A DNA stretch of 64,000 bases from the NCBI GenBank assembly GCA_009363175.1, contig CP045205.1, positions 1,612,001 to 1,676,000 of the forward strand. The letters run 5' to 3'. A model generated the notes under the pieces. That model was given only the letters and a program-made list of their open reading frames with translations. It was not told the origin of the DNA and did not search any database. This document shows, in pieces, positions 17,317 to 26,454 of the stretch. This DNA is from Citrobacter telavivensis (GTDB taxonomy: Bacteria > Pseudomonadota > Gammaproteobacteria > Enterobacterales > Enterobacteriaceae). Both the position numbers and the translations under genes were made by a program. How positions within the stretch are numbered: position 1 is the first letter of the stretch; each line of letters starts with the position of its first letter.

Positions 17317-18165
17317 TTACACCGATTGTTGTTGTCGCAATTCCGAGCGCCGGTCGCGTAATGTGGCAAAAACAAACGCAGCGATAAAGATAAGGGTAAA
17401 CAGCACCACGATCGTGGGAGCGGGGGCGCTGTCGAGGAAAAACGACAGATAAACGCCCAAAAATGAGGTGACTACCGACAGCCCGGTTGCCAACAGCAGT
17501 GCGTGGGCAAAGCGTCGGGTGAGGAGAACGGCAATCGCGCCAGGGGCTATCAGCAGGGAAATCGACAAAATGATCCCCACCGATTTCAGCGTCGCCACGA
17601 TGGTCAGCGCAATCATGCAGAGTAATCCGTAGTGCAACAGCGTCGTGTTAAGACCGCAGGCCTTTGCCTGATGTGGATCGAAGGCGTGAAGCAGCAGATC
17701 TTTCCATTTGAAGAGGATGACTAGCGCAATTCCGAGCGCGATGAGCGCCGTTTGCCCAATATCGCTGAGCGAAATCCCCAGCATGTCGCCAAATAAAATA
17801 TGGTCGAGATGGACCTCTGACTGGATAGAGATATACAGCACCAGTCCGGCCCCAAACATTCCGGAGAAGACGATCCCCATGATGGTGTCGCGTTTGATCC
17901 GGCTATTGTCGTCGAGATACCCGGTTGCCACGGCGCAGAACAGCCCGGCAATAAACGCGCCAATCGCCAGCGGAATGCCGACGATATACGCCAGTACAAT
18001 TCCCGGAAAGACGGCATGGCTCATGGCATCGCCCATGAGTGCCCAGCCTTTCAGTACCAGAAATACCGACAGCAGCGCACAGGGAACGGCTACCAGGGCG
18101 GAAACGGAAAGCGCATTCACCATAAAGTCGAACTGAAAAGGTTCCAGCAGGATGCTCAGGAACAT
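17317..18165 (-). CDS. sitD: SitD, manganese/iron ABC transporter permease
   Basis: A 282-residue, strongly hydrophobic ABC-3 family permease with about eight or nine predicted membrane helices (for example VSALVAVPCALLSVFLVLKGWALMGDAMSHAVFPGIVLAY). It is the last gene of sitABCD and overlaps the end of sitC by 10 bases. With SitC it forms the inner-membrane channel for Mn(II)/Fe(II). The C-terminus is charged and cytoplasmic (LRDRRSELRQQQSV). Its stop lies 57 bases from the ratA stop, in convergent orientation. Confidence 0.95.
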   Translation of the reverse strand: MFLSILLEPFQFDFMVNALSVSALVAVPCALLSVFLVLKGWALMGDAMSHAVFPGIVLAYIVGIPLAIGAFIAGLFCAVATGYLDDNSRIKRDTIMGIVFSGMFGAGLVLYISIQSEVHLDHILFGDMLGISLSDIGQTALIALGIALVILFKWKDLLLHAFDPHQAKACGLNTTLLHYGLLCMIALTIVATLKSVGIILSISLLIAPGAIAVLLTRRFAHALLLATGLSVVTSFLGVYLSFFLDSAPAPTIVVLFTLIFIAAFVFATLRDRRSELRQQQSV

Positions 18166-19013
18166 GACGGCTCCTTACGACGTGCACGACGACGGTTCGC
18201 CAGCAGGCCGTGTTTGGGGGCGAAAACGAACGCTAACAGGAACAGCAGCGTTTGCAGCACCACGATGATCCCGCCGGTAGCGCCGTCCAGCCAGTAACTG
18301 AGCCAGGCACCGAAGAAACTGGTCACACTGCCGATCGCAACGGCAATGATAAGAAGGCGCGGGAAGCGATCGGTCAGCAGCCAGGCCGTTGCGCCGGGCG
18401 TCACCACCAGGCAGATCACCAGAAAGGCGCCCACCGTTTGTAGCGCAGCCACGGTGGACACCGACAGCAGGGTGAAAAACAGCAGCTTCAGGCGATCCGG
18501 ATTCAGGCCAATCGAGCGGGCGTGGTTTTCATCAAAAAAGGTGACCATCAGATCCTTCCACTTCAGCAGCAGGATAAGCAGGGAAACCGCGCCAATAATG
18601 GCCAGTTGCACAATATCTTCCGGCGCGATCGCCAACACGTTGCCGAGAATGATGGTCTGAATATTTACCGACATCGGGTTGAGCGACACCATAAACAGCC
18701 CAATGCCAAAGAATGACGAGAAGATCAGGCCAATAATGGCGTCCTCTTTCAGCCGCGAGCGCTGGTTCAGAAACAACATACTGCCTGCCGCCAGACCACC
18801 GGAGAGGAAGGCGCCGAGCGAAAAAGGTAAGCCGAGCATGTACGCCCCGGCAACGCCTGGCACGATGGAGTGCGAAAGCGCATCGCCAATCAGCGACCAG
18901 CCTTTGAGCATTAAATAGCAGGAGAGAAAGGCGCACAGGCCGCCAACCATCGCTGAAACCCACATCGCATTGAGCATGTACTGATAGCCAAAGGGTTCCG
19001 TCAGCCAGTTCAT
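18156..19013 (-). CDS. sitC: SitC, manganese/iron ABC transporter permease
   Basis: A 285-residue ABC-3 family permease, paralogous to SitD, sharing the [23 protein letters not shown] coupling segment. Multiple membrane helices are present through the length, with a basic tail (RRRARRKE). The start ATG overlaps the sitB stop by four bases (ATGA), which indicates translational coupling. Function as the partner channel of SitD for Mn(II)/Fe(II) import follows from family and operon. Confidence 0.95.
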   Translation of the reverse strand: MNWLTEPFGYQYMLNAMWVSAMVGGLCAFLSCYLMLKGWSLIGDALSHSIVPGVAGAYMLGLPFSLGAFLSGGLAAGSMLFLNQRSRLKEDAIIGLIFSSFFGIGLFMVSLNPMSVNIQTIILGNVLAIAPEDIVQLAIIGAVSLLILLLKWKDLMVTFFDENHARSIGLNPDRLKLLFFTLLSVSTVAALQTVGAFLVICLVVTPGATAWLLTDRFPRLLIIAVAIGSVTSFFGAWLSYWLDGATGGIIVVLQTLLFLLAFVFAPKHGLLANRRRARRKEPSCS

Positions 19014-19831
19014 GATGATTCTCCGCTGCCTGCCGTACGCCGGGAAATAAACGGACGTTCGTCATCGGTAATGATGTGTTCTTCGCCGCCGCTGAGCGCG
19101 ACGTGGCGTAAAACGCCGCTGAATGCCAGCTCAAGGTTTTCGGCGGTAAAGGTCGTATCGGTTGGGCCGCTTGCCAGTACGGTGCCTTTGATCATCACCG
19201 TATAATCGCAGAACTCGGTGACTGAACCGAGATTATGGGTGGAGACCAGCATGGTGCGCCCCTCATCGCGCAACTCGCGTAACAGCGCAATAATGCGGGC
19301 TTCGGTTTTGACGTCGACACCGGTAAAGGGCTCATCCAGCAGAATCACCTGGCCGTCCTGGGCAATGGCTCTGGCGAGAAAGACGCGTTTTTTCTGCCCG
19401 CCGGAAAGCTCACCAATCTGCCGGTGGCGGTATTCCAGCATGTCCACCCGCGCCAGCGCAGCGTCGACGCTGGCTCGATCCGCTGCCTTTGGGCGACGCA
19501 ACCAGCCCATATGCCCGTAGCGACCCATCATTACCACGTCCTCCACCAGCACCGGAAATGACCAGTCGACCTCTTCTGACTGCGGCACGTAAGCAATAAG
19601 ATTCTGTTTCAGCGCGTTATTCACCGGCAGTCGCAGGATAGATATCTCGCCGTCCGCCAGACGGACAAAGCCCATTAACGCCTTGAACAGCGTCGATTTT
19701 CCCGATCCGTTAACCCCTACCAGCGCGGCAATAGAGCCGCCGGGCACCTGAAAGGTGGCATCGCGTAGTGCGGTATGACCATTGCGATACGTCACCGTCA
19801 CCTGATTCACGGTAATCGCCGATTGACTCAT
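19010..19831 (-). CDS. sitB: SitB, manganese/iron ABC transporter ATPase
   Basis: A 273-residue ABC ATPase with Walker [10 protein letters not shown] (near residue 40), the signature [15 protein letters not shown], Walker [13 protein letters not shown] and the switch His in STHNLGS. It energises SitCD-mediated metal import at the inner membrane. It overlaps sitA by four bases and sitC by four bases. Length and motifs are normal for the family. Confidence 0.96.
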   Translation of the reverse strand: MSQSAITVNQVTVTYRNGHTALRDATFQVPGGSIAALVGVNGSGKSTLFKALMGFVRLADGEISILRLPVNNALKQNLIAYVPQSEEVDWSFPVLVEDVVMMGRYGHMGWLRRPKAADRASVDAALARVDMLEYRHRQIGELSGGQKKRVFLARAIAQDGQVILLDEPFTGVDVKTEARIIALLRELRDEGRTMLVSTHNLGSVTEFCDYTVMIKGTVLASGPTDTTFTAENLELAFSGVLRHVALSGGEEHIITDDERPFISRRTAGSGESS

Positions 19832-20745
19832 TTCTGGTTCCTCAGACCGTCGTTAATGCCGCTGACGATGGTCTCGGTAGTGACCCGCAACAGGTCGAGA
19901 TAGGTGGGCACGGGGCCATCGGCGGCGCTCAGCGAATCGACATACAGCACGCCGCCGTAATGTGCACCGGACTCCCGGGCGACCTGGCGAGCCGGTTTAT
20001 CCGAGACGGTGCTTTCGCTGAACACGGTGGGGATCTGATGTTGTCTTATCGCATCGATTACTTTACGCACCTGTCTTGGCGTTCCCTGCTGATCGGCGTT
20101 GATCGGCCAGAGGTACAGCTCTTTCAGATCGTTATCGCGGGCAAGATAAGAGAACGCCCCCTCACTGGTCACCAGCCAGCGTTTATCGGCAGGGATCTTT
20201 GCCAGCGCGGCATGGAGAGGGGCCAGCGTCTGGTGAATTTGCGCTTTATAACGTTCGGCATTTTTCTGGTAAACCGCGGCGTTATCCGGATCGTATTTCG
20301 CCAGCGCGTCGCGAATATTGTCGACGTAGATAATCGCATTTTCTGCAGACATCCAGGCGTGGGGGTTAGGTTTTCCGTTATACGGACCTTCGCTGATACC
20401 CATCGGTTTCACCCCGTCAGACACCGTCACGTCCGGTACGCCCGACAAATTCTGATAGAAGCGGGCAAACCACAGTTCCAGATTCAGGCCGTTAGAGAGG
20501 ATCAGTTGCGCACCCTGTGCCCGCTTAATGTCACCCGGAGTGGGCTGATACTCATGAATTTCTGCGCCAGGTTTGGTGATCGAACTGACATTTGCCGCCT
20601 CGCCCGCCACGTTTTTCGCCATGTCGGCAATGATAGTGAAGGTGGTAACGACGTTGAGTTTCTCTCTGGCGTAAGCCGGTGACAGCGCAAAGATGACCAG
20701 TACGCCAGCCAGCAGAGACGACGTCAGACGGGAAATATGTGACAT
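19828..20745 (-). CDS. sitA: SitA, periplasmic Mn/Fe-binding protein
   Basis: A 305-residue cluster A-I (ZnuA/SitA family) binding protein with a signal peptide ending SPAYA. Metal ligands are visible in [18 protein letters not shown], the SEGAFSY segment and late Asp residues ([10 protein letters not shown]). It delivers Mn(II), and less well Fe(II), to SitBCD. The ATG follows a strong ribosome site (AGGAGGATACT). An MntR box and a Fur-like box lie upstream, so repression by manganese and iron is expected. Confidence 0.96.
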   Translation of the reverse strand: MSHISRLTSSLLAGVLVIFALSPAYAREKLNVVTTFTIIADMAKNVAGEAANVSSITKPGAEIHEYQPTPGDIKRAQGAQLILSNGLNLELWFARFYQNLSGVPDVTVSDGVKPMGISEGPYNGKPNPHAWMSAENAIIYVDNIRDALAKYDPDNAAVYQKNAERYKAQIHQTLAPLHAALAKIPADKRWLVTSEGAFSYLARDNDLKELYLWPINADQQGTPRQVRKVIDAIRQHQIPTVFSESTVSDKPARQVARESGAHYGGVLYVDSLSAADGPVPTYLDLLRVTTETIVSGINDGLRNQK

Positions 20746-20779
20746 AGTATCCTCCTAAAAAAGTGGTTAATTATCCATC

Positions 20780-20801
20780 AAATATAGCCTTTGCTATGTT
20801 A
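20780..20801 (-). promoter_or_regulatory. MntR box upstream of sitA
   Basis: The sequence contains ATAGC-CTTT-GCTAT flanked by AAAT and GTTA. It matches the enterobacterial MntR consensus (AACATAGC-N4-GCTATGTT) at nearly every position. It lies 35-56 bases before the sitA start. A looser inverted repeat, TATATAGC-ACAA-GGCATATA, follows at 20800-20819. Confidence 0.8.
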
Positions 20802-20833
20802 TATAGCACAAGGCATATATAAAGATAGTGTTA

Positions 20834-20852
20834 AATGAAAATAATTCTTATT
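20834..20852. promoter_or_regulatory. Fur-like box in the sitA-ygbA gap
   Basis: AATGAAAATAATTCTTATT agrees with the 19-base Fur consensus at 12 positions. SitABCD is Fur-regulated in Salmonella. The site is plausible but imperfect. Confidence 0.5.
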
Positions 20853-20901
20853 TGAGTGGTGAAGGAGATGTCACCTTCGGGTGATAGTGTCGCGAGAATT
20901 T

Positions 20902-20924
20902 AAGTTGTAGAATAAATGCACCTT
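20902..20924 (+). promoter_or_regulatory. NsrR-like operator upstream of ygbA
   Basis: A 23-base inverted repeat with 11-base halves AAGTTGTAGAA and AAATGCACCTT. The right half matches the NsrR half-site AAATGCATCTT at 10 of 11 positions and the left half matches 7 of 11. ygbA is a known NsrR target in E. coli. The site lies 21 bases before the ygbA start. Confidence 0.7.
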
Positions 20925-20944
20925 AATGTTGTGGAGGGCGCATC

Positions 20945-21289
20945 ATGTCCGGCAAGCGTATCGCTCGCGAAAAACTGACGATTAAAAAGATGATCGCGCT
21001 GTACGAGAGCCAGTGTCCGCAGGCTTCCGACGAGTCGGGGCACTACGACGCGCTGTTCGCCTATGCGCAAAAGCGTCTGGATAAGTGCGTCTTTGGTGAG
21101 GAGAAACCCGCCTGTAAACAGTGTCCGGTACACTGCTATCAGCCTGCAAAACGTGAAGAGATGAAGCAGATCATGCGCTGGGCGGGGCCAAGAATGCTCT
21201 GGCGTCACCCGATTTTAACCGTTCGTCATCTTATCGACGATAAACGCCCCGTGCCGGCATTACCGGAAAAATATCAGCGCAAGAAGTAG
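20945..21289 (+). CDS. ygbA: YgbA, nitrosative-stress-induced protein
   Basis: A 114-residue YgbA-family protein (nitrous oxide-stimulated promoter family). It is rich in Lys/Arg and has a conserved Cys cluster, KPACKQCPVHCYQP, that could bind metal. The GGAGG ribosome site lies eight bases before the ATG. It belongs to the NsrR regulon, and an NsrR-like box is seen upstream. Its molecular function is not established; work in Salmonella links it to growth under nitrosative stress. It is divergent from sitA, the same arrangement as at the fhlA side of Salmonella SPI-1. Confidence 0.88.
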   Translation: MSGKRIAREKLTIKKMIALYESQCPQASDESGHYDALFAYAQKRLDKCVFGEEKPACKQCPVHCYQPAKREEMKQIMRWAGPRMLWRHPILTVRHLIDDKRPVPALPEKYQRKK

Positions 21290-21298
21290 GGCGTTGGT

Positions 21299-21326
21299 AA
21301 GCCCGACAGCATGACGTTATCGGGCA
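21299..21326. repeat. Short REP-like hairpin between ygbA and the molbindin gene
   Basis: GCCCGACAGC and GTTATCGGGC form an imperfect hairpin in the 43-base gap between two convergent genes. It probably acts on both transcript ends. Confidence 0.5.
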
Positions 21327-21332
21327 CCAGAA

Positions 21333-21761
21333 TTACGCTTTGGTGGCAATCAGAATCGCTGAGGCTTTAATCAGCGCGATCACGCGGCTGCCCTGGCTCA
21401 GTTTCATCTCTTGCTGACTTTCATTGGTGACGACTGCCACAATCTCAAATCCGGCGTCGGTTTTGATGTGGACAGTGGCATTGACCGCGCCTTCAGTGAC
21501 CTGAGAAACGCTACCGACGAACTGGTTGCGGGCTGAAAATTTCAGACCACAATCTTCTGTTGCCAGAGTGACCCACGGCGCTTTGATCAACGCAATGGCG
21601 TCTTTGCCTTTCACCAGACCCAGCGCCTGCTGGCTGCTGTGGGTGACGATGGCGACCAGTTTTGCACCGCCAGCCAGGGTCAACTCAACTTCGTCATTCA
21701 CTGCCCCTGTTGCGACTGCGCTAACCGTACCGGTCAATTGATTACGTGCTGATACCGCCAT
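21333..21761 (-). CDS. Di-Mop molbindin (molybdate/molybdopterin-binding protein)
   Basis: A 142-residue protein made of two tandem Mop domains (residues 1-70 and 72-142). Each begins SARNQ(L/F)xGxVSxVxxGAVN and ends with an ALIKAxxxxxAT motif, the hallmark of ModG-type molbindins that bind molybdate as oligomers. It starts 45 bases after the fhlA stop on the same strand, so it may be co-transcribed with hyp-fhlA. The formate dehydrogenase of the formate hydrogenlyase complex needs molybdopterin and FhlA activity depends on molybdate, so a storage or supply role is plausible but inferred. E. coli K-12 is not known to me to have it here. Confidence 0.8.
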   Translation of the reverse strand: MAVSARNQLTGTVSAVATGAVNDEVELTLAGGAKLVAIVTHSSQQALGLVKGKDAIALIKAPWVTLATEDCGLKFSARNQFVGSVSQVTEGAVNATVHIKTDAGFEIVAVVTNESQQEMKLSQGSRVIALIKASAILIATKA

Positions 21762-21806
21762 GTTGCCTCCTTTTGTTTATGTTTCACAGAGTATAGCCTG
21801 AACGAC

Positions 21807-23885
21807 TTACACTAATGCATCCTTATCAATACCTAAGCGCTTCATGCGCGACAGCAGCGTTGTACGCTTGAGTCCGAGGCGCTGAGCCGCCCCTTTCGGA
21901 CCCGCGACCACACCATTGGTCTCTTTCAGCACCCGCATGATGAGCTGATACTCGTCCTCGCCTTCCTGCGCGACTTCCGTTGCGACAGGGGGGACGTCCG
22001 GTGAGAGCATGCCAACATCCGGAAGTGAGAGTTGTAGTACGCTTCCCCGCGTCAGTAGAACGGCGCGCTCAACCACGTTTTCCAGTTCACGCACGTTGCC
22101 AGGCCACTCCATATTACTGAGGATGCGCAGCGTTTCCGCCGGGATACTGTCAATGTTACGTCCCAGGCGGCGAGCGATTTTAAAGGTGAACGCTTTCACC
22201 AACAGAGGAATATCCTCCGGGCGTTCGCGCAGCGGCGGAAGCTGGATCGGAAAAACGTTGAGGCGGTAGTAGAGATCGCTGCGAAACTCGCGATCGTCGA
22301 CCATTTTTTTGAGATCGCGATTAGTGGCGGCGATCAGACGCACGTCGGTCTGGATCAGCTTATTGCTGCCCAGACGCTCAAATTCCTGTTCCTGTAAGAC
22401 GCGCAGAAGCTTCGGCTGTAATTCCAGCGGCATGTCGCCGACTTCATCCAGGAATAGTGAACTTTTATCTGCCAGCTCAAAGCGGCCAATGCGCTGCGCG
22501 CTGGCACCGGTGAAAGCGCCGCGCTCGTGGCCGAACAGATCGCTTTCCAGCAGTCCGGCGGGCATGGCGGCACAGTTCATCTTCACCATCCGGCGCGCGT
22601 TACGCCCGCTCAGATTATGGATAGCACGGGCAATAAGCTCTTTCCCCGTGCCGGTTTCCCCAAGGATCAGCACGGTGCTGTCGCTCTGGGCCACCATCTC
22701 GACCTGCTTGAGCACGCTGTACATTGCTTCGCTGCGCCCGATGATTTCGCCAAATTCGCTGTCGACATTATTAAGCTGTTCGGTGAGCGCCAGGTTTTCA
22801 TCCACCAGTCGCTCTTTCAGTCGATGAATTTCCTGATAGGCGAGGGCGTTATCCACGGCGATGGCCACGCGCTCGGCAATCTGGCGCAGCAGGTTCAGGT
22901 TGGCGGTGGTGAACACTTTTTCTTCACACTGCGCCAGCTTGAGCACGCCGAGCATGGTATTGCCCGACTTCAGCGGCAGCAGGCACAGCGTCTGGATCTG
23001 GTTGCCCCACGTATTGAATAGCATGCGTTCATAGGGGGCCAGCGCATCCCGTTCGTTCAGGTTAATCAGCAGCATCTCTTTGCTTTTAAACACCCGCTCC
23101 GTCAGGGTGCCCGCTTCATCCACTTCGCTCTGTTCGTGCGCCGGATGATTTTCATCGAGGTAGTGGGTGGAGTAAATGCTGAGCTTATTTTTGCGGTGGC
23201 TGCGAAGGACAATGCTGATGTCGTCGATATTGAAATAGTGGTGGATCTCTTTGGCGACTTCACTGACCAGTTCATCCATGTCGAGCCGGGAGAGCACGGC
23301 GTTGGTGATGGCGACCAGAATGCGAAAGTTGTCGCGTTCGCGGCACAAGAGATCGTAATCGACGTTGTTCGTGACCCGGCACTGAATTTGCTCCGCCACC
23401 ACGCCAACTATCTGCGTGAAGGTTTGCAGCCGCTCGTACTCTTTTTCGCTCCAGGGGCGGTCTTCATTGCGGATGAATTCACAGCCGCCGAAAATGCGCC
23501 CATCCGCCGCCAGCGGCAGCAGGCAGTAGTGACCAAATGGTGTATAAAGTCCGCCGCAGGCCAGCTGCGGCCAGGTTTCCGTAAATTCGTGATAATTGCA
23601 GTGCAAGGCATCAGGTCGGGAAAGAATACGGCGGACCGGGCCGTGGGCCAATACGGTTTCGTCTTCGTAGACGACAGGATTGCCGTTATCGCGCGTGACG
23701 TAATACGACGCGCGCTGCGTTTGCGCTTGCCACAGTACAATTGCCGCGCTGTCGGCAAGCGCCGAGCGCTTTACCAGTTGCGAAAGCGCCTCACTTAGCG
23801 ATTGAAGATCGGGCTGCTGTAACAATGTGCGAGTGATGTCGAACAATCCTTGCTGCCCGAGATCGCTCATCGGTGTATACGACAT
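21807..23885 (-). CDS. fhlA: FhlA, formate-responsive sigma-54 activator
   Basis: A 692-residue protein, the same length as E. coli FhlA. The large N-terminal half (GAF-type domains, about 1-370) binds formate. The AAA+ domain has Walker A GETGTGKE, the sigma-54 contact loop GAFTGA and Walker B LFLDEVGD. The C-terminal Fis-type helix-turn-helix is GPKGAAQRLGLKRTTLLSRMKRLG. It activates the hyc, hyp and hydN-hypF promoters. It lies downstream of hypE with a REP element between them. The neighbouring sigma-54 promoters agree with its role. Confidence 0.97.
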   Translation of the reverse strand: MSYTPMSDLGQQGLFDITRTLLQQPDLQSLSEALSQLVKRSALADSAAIVLWQAQTQRASYYVTRDNGNPVVYEDETVLAHGPVRRILSRPDALHCNYHEFTETWPQLACGGLYTPFGHYCLLPLAADGRIFGGCEFIRNEDRPWSEKEYERLQTFTQIVGVVAEQIQCRVTNNVDYDLLCRERDNFRILVAITNAVLSRLDMDELVSEVAKEIHHYFNIDDISIVLRSHRKNKLSIYSTHYLDENHPAHEQSEVDEAGTLTERVFKSKEMLLINLNERDALAPYERMLFNTWGNQIQTLCLLPLKSGNTMLGVLKLAQCEEKVFTTANLNLLRQIAERVAIAVDNALAYQEIHRLKERLVDENLALTEQLNNVDSEFGEIIGRSEAMYSVLKQVEMVAQSDSTVLILGETGTGKELIARAIHNLSGRNARRMVKMNCAAMPAGLLESDLFGHERGAFTGASAQRIGRFELADKSSLFLDEVGDMPLELQPKLLRVLQEQEFERLGSNKLIQTDVRLIAATNRDLKKMVDDREFRSDLYYRLNVFPIQLPPLRERPEDIPLLVKAFTFKIARRLGRNIDSIPAETLRILSNMEWPGNVRELENVVERAVLLTRGSVLQLSLPDVGMLSPDVPPVATEVAQEGEDEYQLIMRVLKETNGVVAGPKGAAQRLGLKRTTLLSRMKRLGIDKDALV

Positions 23886-23958
23886 ATTGCTTTTCCAGGA
23901 AAGTACCGCTGCGCGGTGCGAAAAAGAAACTAAATTATAGATAGATATACTCGACTTC

Positions 23959-24042
23959 CGCCGGATGGCGGCAAAATAGCCTTATCCGGCCTACGGTTCA
24001 AAAGCGTGTGTAGGCCGGATAAGGCGAAGCCGCCATCCGGCA
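23959..24042. repeat. REP/BIME element between hypE and fhlA
   Basis: Two REP units in inverted arrangement (GCCGGATGGCGGC ... CTTATCCGGCCTAC, then GTAGGCCGGATAAGGCG ... GCCGCCATCCGGC) make a long, near-perfect hairpin within the hyp-fhlA transcript. It could lower fhlA expression relative to hyp. Confidence 0.85.
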
Positions 24043-24053
24043 TAATTACAGAA

Positions 24054-25064
24054 TTAACAAATACGCGGCAGAGGTTCGGCATGCGGTAAATCCAGTGTGC
24101 GCTTCACGCCGTAAAGACCGGCCAGACGCACACCTTTACGTTCGACGACGTCGCCAATCAGTGCCGCATCGCGCCCCAGCGGATGGGCATGCAAGGCAGC
24201 CAACACCTGCTCTGCCGCCTGACGTTTAACCGCAATCACCAGCTTGCCTTCGTTAGCGAAATTAAGCGCATCCAGACCCAACAGTTCACAGACTCCACGA
24301 ACGGCGGGCTTCACGGGAATTGCGGATTCGGACAGCTCAATCCCGCAACCACTGGCAGCAGCAAACTCGTGGGCGACCGCGTTCACGCCGCCACGCGTCG
24401 CGTCGCGCAGAGCTTTCACGCCGGGAATATCGCGCAGCGACTGAATCAGCGGTGTCAATACCGCGCAATCGCTGACCAGTTCACCATCCAGCCCCAGTTG
24501 TTCACGCAGATTAAGAATGGTTGCCCCGTGATCGCCCAGCGTCCCGCTGACCAGCAGTACATCACCTGCACTCAGGGTTTGTGCGCCCCAGTGAATATTG
24601 GCCGGGATCGCCCCCATGCCCGCGGTGTTAATAAACAGTTTGTCCGCCGCGCCGCGCTGAACGACTTTGGTATCGCCGGTGACGATTGCAATGTTAGCCT
24701 CGCGCGCGGTGGCGGCCATGCTGCTCACCACGCTTTTCAGCGTCTCCATCGGCAGTCCTTCTTCGAGGATAAAACCGCAGGAGAGATAGCGAGGGATCGC
24801 GCCGCTGACGGCGACGTCGTTGGCGGTACCGCAGATCGCCAGCTTGCCGATATTACCGCCGGGGAAGAACAGCGGATCAATGACATAGCTGTCAGTGGAG
24901 AAGGCTAACCGATCGCCTTCAGCGACCAGTTGCGCCAGTTCAAGCCGCGCCTGATCTTCTTGTTCCGCCAGCCACGGGTTGGCAAAGGCTTCCATAAACA
25001 GGCTGTTAATCAGCTGCTGCATGGCCTGACCGCCACTGCCGTGGGCGAGTTGTACGCTGTTCAT
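24054..25064 (-). CDS. hypE: HypE, carbamoyl dehydratase for hydrogenase cyanide ligand synthesis
   Basis: A 336-residue PurM/SelD-family ATPase (LAHGSGGQAMQ near the start, VTGDTKVVQRG). It ends in the essential PRIC tail whose Cys receives the carbamoyl group from HypF and is dehydrated to thiocyanate. It donates the cyanide ligand of the NiFe site through HypCD. The start overlaps hypD by four bases. All diagnostic features and the length are normal. Confidence 0.97.
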   Translation of the reverse strand: MNSVQLAHGSGGQAMQQLINSLFMEAFANPWLAEQEDQARLELAQLVAEGDRLAFSTDSYVIDPLFFPGGNIGKLAICGTANDVAVSGAIPRYLSCGFILEEGLPMETLKSVVSSMAATAREANIAIVTGDTKVVQRGAADKLFINTAGMGAIPANIHWGAQTLSAGDVLLVSGTLGDHGATILNLREQLGLDGELVSDCAVLTPLIQSLRDIPGVKALRDATRGGVNAVAHEFAAASGCGIELSESAIPVKPAVRGVCELLGLDALNFANEGKLVIAVKRQAAEQVLAALHAHPLGRDAALIGDVVERKGVRLAGLYGVKRTLDLPHAEPLPRIC

Positions 25065-26182
25065 GCTTCACACTCCTGCTGACGATACTGATACCAGGCG
25101 GCGCATGCGCCTTCTGAAGAGACCATCAGCGCGCCGAAGGCGGTCTCTGGATTACAGGTCTTGCCAAACAGCGGGCACTGATGCGGTTTACATTTCCCGG
25201 TCAGCACTTCGCCGCAGCGGGCACGCGGATCGTCGTAAACCTGTTGGGGGGCCGGGCGGAAATGCGCTTCGGCATCAAAACGCTGGTAATCGGGCGTCAA
25301 ATGCACACCGGACGATTCAATCACCCCCAGGCCGCGCCACTCACTGTCGCCAGTAACGCAAAATACCTCGGCAATAGCCTGTTGCGCCAACAGGTTACCG
25401 GCATCGGGCACCACGCGGCGGTACTGATTTTCGACCTGACTGTGGGCCGCTATTTTCTGCTCAACCAGCATCAGGACGCCTTGCAGTAGATCAAGGGGTT
25501 CGAATCCTGCGACCACCAGCGGACGATGAAATTCACTGGCAATAAAATGATAGGCTTCAGTGCCGATAACCATGCTGACATGGCCTGGCGCGAGGAACGC
25601 GTCGATGCCGTTGTCGGGCTGTTCCAGCAGACTGCGCAGGGTCGGAATGAGCGTGATGTGCTGGCAGAAGAAGTAAAAGTTCTGCACGTCGCGCAGTTTC
25701 GCCTGTTGCAGGGTAATGGCGGTCGTCGGCATGGTGGTTTCAAAGCCGAGACCGAAGAAAACGACTTTGCGCGTCGGGTTTTCCTGCGCCAGTTTGAGCG
25801 CATCCATCGGCGAGTAGACGATGCGAATGTCCGCGCCGCGTGCTTTCGCCTGCAACAGCGAACCCTGTTTCCCCGGCACGCGCATGGCGTCGCCAAAGGT
25901 ACAGAAAATCACCTCCGGATGGCTGGCAATTTCCACGCAACTGTCGATACGCCCCATCGGCAGCACGCAGACCGGACAGCCCGGGCCGTGGATAAATTCC
26001 ACGTTTTCAGGGAGCAACTGGTCAAGACCAAATTTAAAGATCGCGTGCGTGTGACCGCCGCAGACTTCCATGATGCGCAGCGGACGTTCGGCGGTGTATG
26101 GCAGATGCGCGGCGCGTTCACGCAGGTGCTCAATCAGTTGCATCACCTGTTCCGGCGCGCGGTATTCGTCAACAAAACGCAT
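25061..26182 (-). CDS. hypD: HypD, Fe(CN)2CO assembly scaffold
   Basis: A 373-residue iron-sulfur protein with the active-site motif MEVCGGHTHAI, the GPGCPVCVLP segment and the C-terminal Cys cluster (CGEVLTGKCKPHQCPLFGKTCNPE) for its [4Fe-4S] centre. With HypC it carries the iron and its diatomic ligands during NiFe-hydrogenase maturation. Its ATG shares a base with the hypC stop (TAATG) and its end overlaps hypE. Confidence 0.97.
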   Translation of the reverse strand: MRFVDEYRAPEQVMQLIEHLRERAAHLPYTAERPLRIMEVCGGHTHAIFKFGLDQLLPENVEFIHGPGCPVCVLPMGRIDSCVEIASHPEVIFCTFGDAMRVPGKQGSLLQAKARGADIRIVYSPMDALKLAQENPTRKVVFFGLGFETTMPTTAITLQQAKLRDVQNFYFFCQHITLIPTLRSLLEQPDNGIDAFLAPGHVSMVIGTEAYHFIASEFHRPLVVAGFEPLDLLQGVLMLVEQKIAAHSQVENQYRRVVPDAGNLLAQQAIAEVFCVTGDSEWRGLGVIESSGVHLTPDYQRFDAEAHFRPAPQQVYDDPRARCGEVLTGKCKPHQCPLFGKTCNPETAFGALMVSSEGACAAWYQYRQQECEA

Positions 26183-26454
26183 TATTTTTCCTCGCCATAC
26201 AGCAGAGCGCCGACATCCGGCTCAACATCAAACATGTTCTGGAGCGCATCAAGCGTGTCGCGCGCTTCGGCTTCGTTAATCACGCTCATAGCAAAACCGA
26301 CGTGGACCAGTACCCACTGGTTCAGACGGGGTTCACCGTGCTCATCGCAACTGCCGACCAGCGTCAGATCGACGTCGCGCTGAATACCGCAAACGTCGAC
26401 TTTCGCCAGGTTACCTTCAATGGTGCGGATTTGGCCGGGAACGCCTATGCACAT
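26182..26454 (-). CDS. hypC: HypC, hydrogenase maturation chaperone
   Basis: A 90-residue HypC/HupF-family protein. The start at 26454 gives the obligatory MCIGVPGQ N-terminus, with the functional Cys2 exposed after Met removal. A longer in-frame extension exists but would bury that Cys, so it is rejected. HypC binds the large-subunit precursor (HycE) and HypD. It overlaps the hypB 3' end by 10 bases. Confidence 0.96.
   Translation of the reverse strand: MCIGVPGQIRTIEGNLAKVDVCGIQRDVDLTLVGSCDEHGEPRLNQWVLVHVGFAMSVINEAEARDTLDALQNMFDVEPDVGALLYGEEK

Noticed and set aside
7257..21000. Possible SPI-1 type III secretion genes at the mutS-fhlA interval
   Set aside because: Every sizeable frame in the interval is accounted for by the adhesin block, sitABCD and ygbA; no inv, spa, prg or sip-like protein is present.
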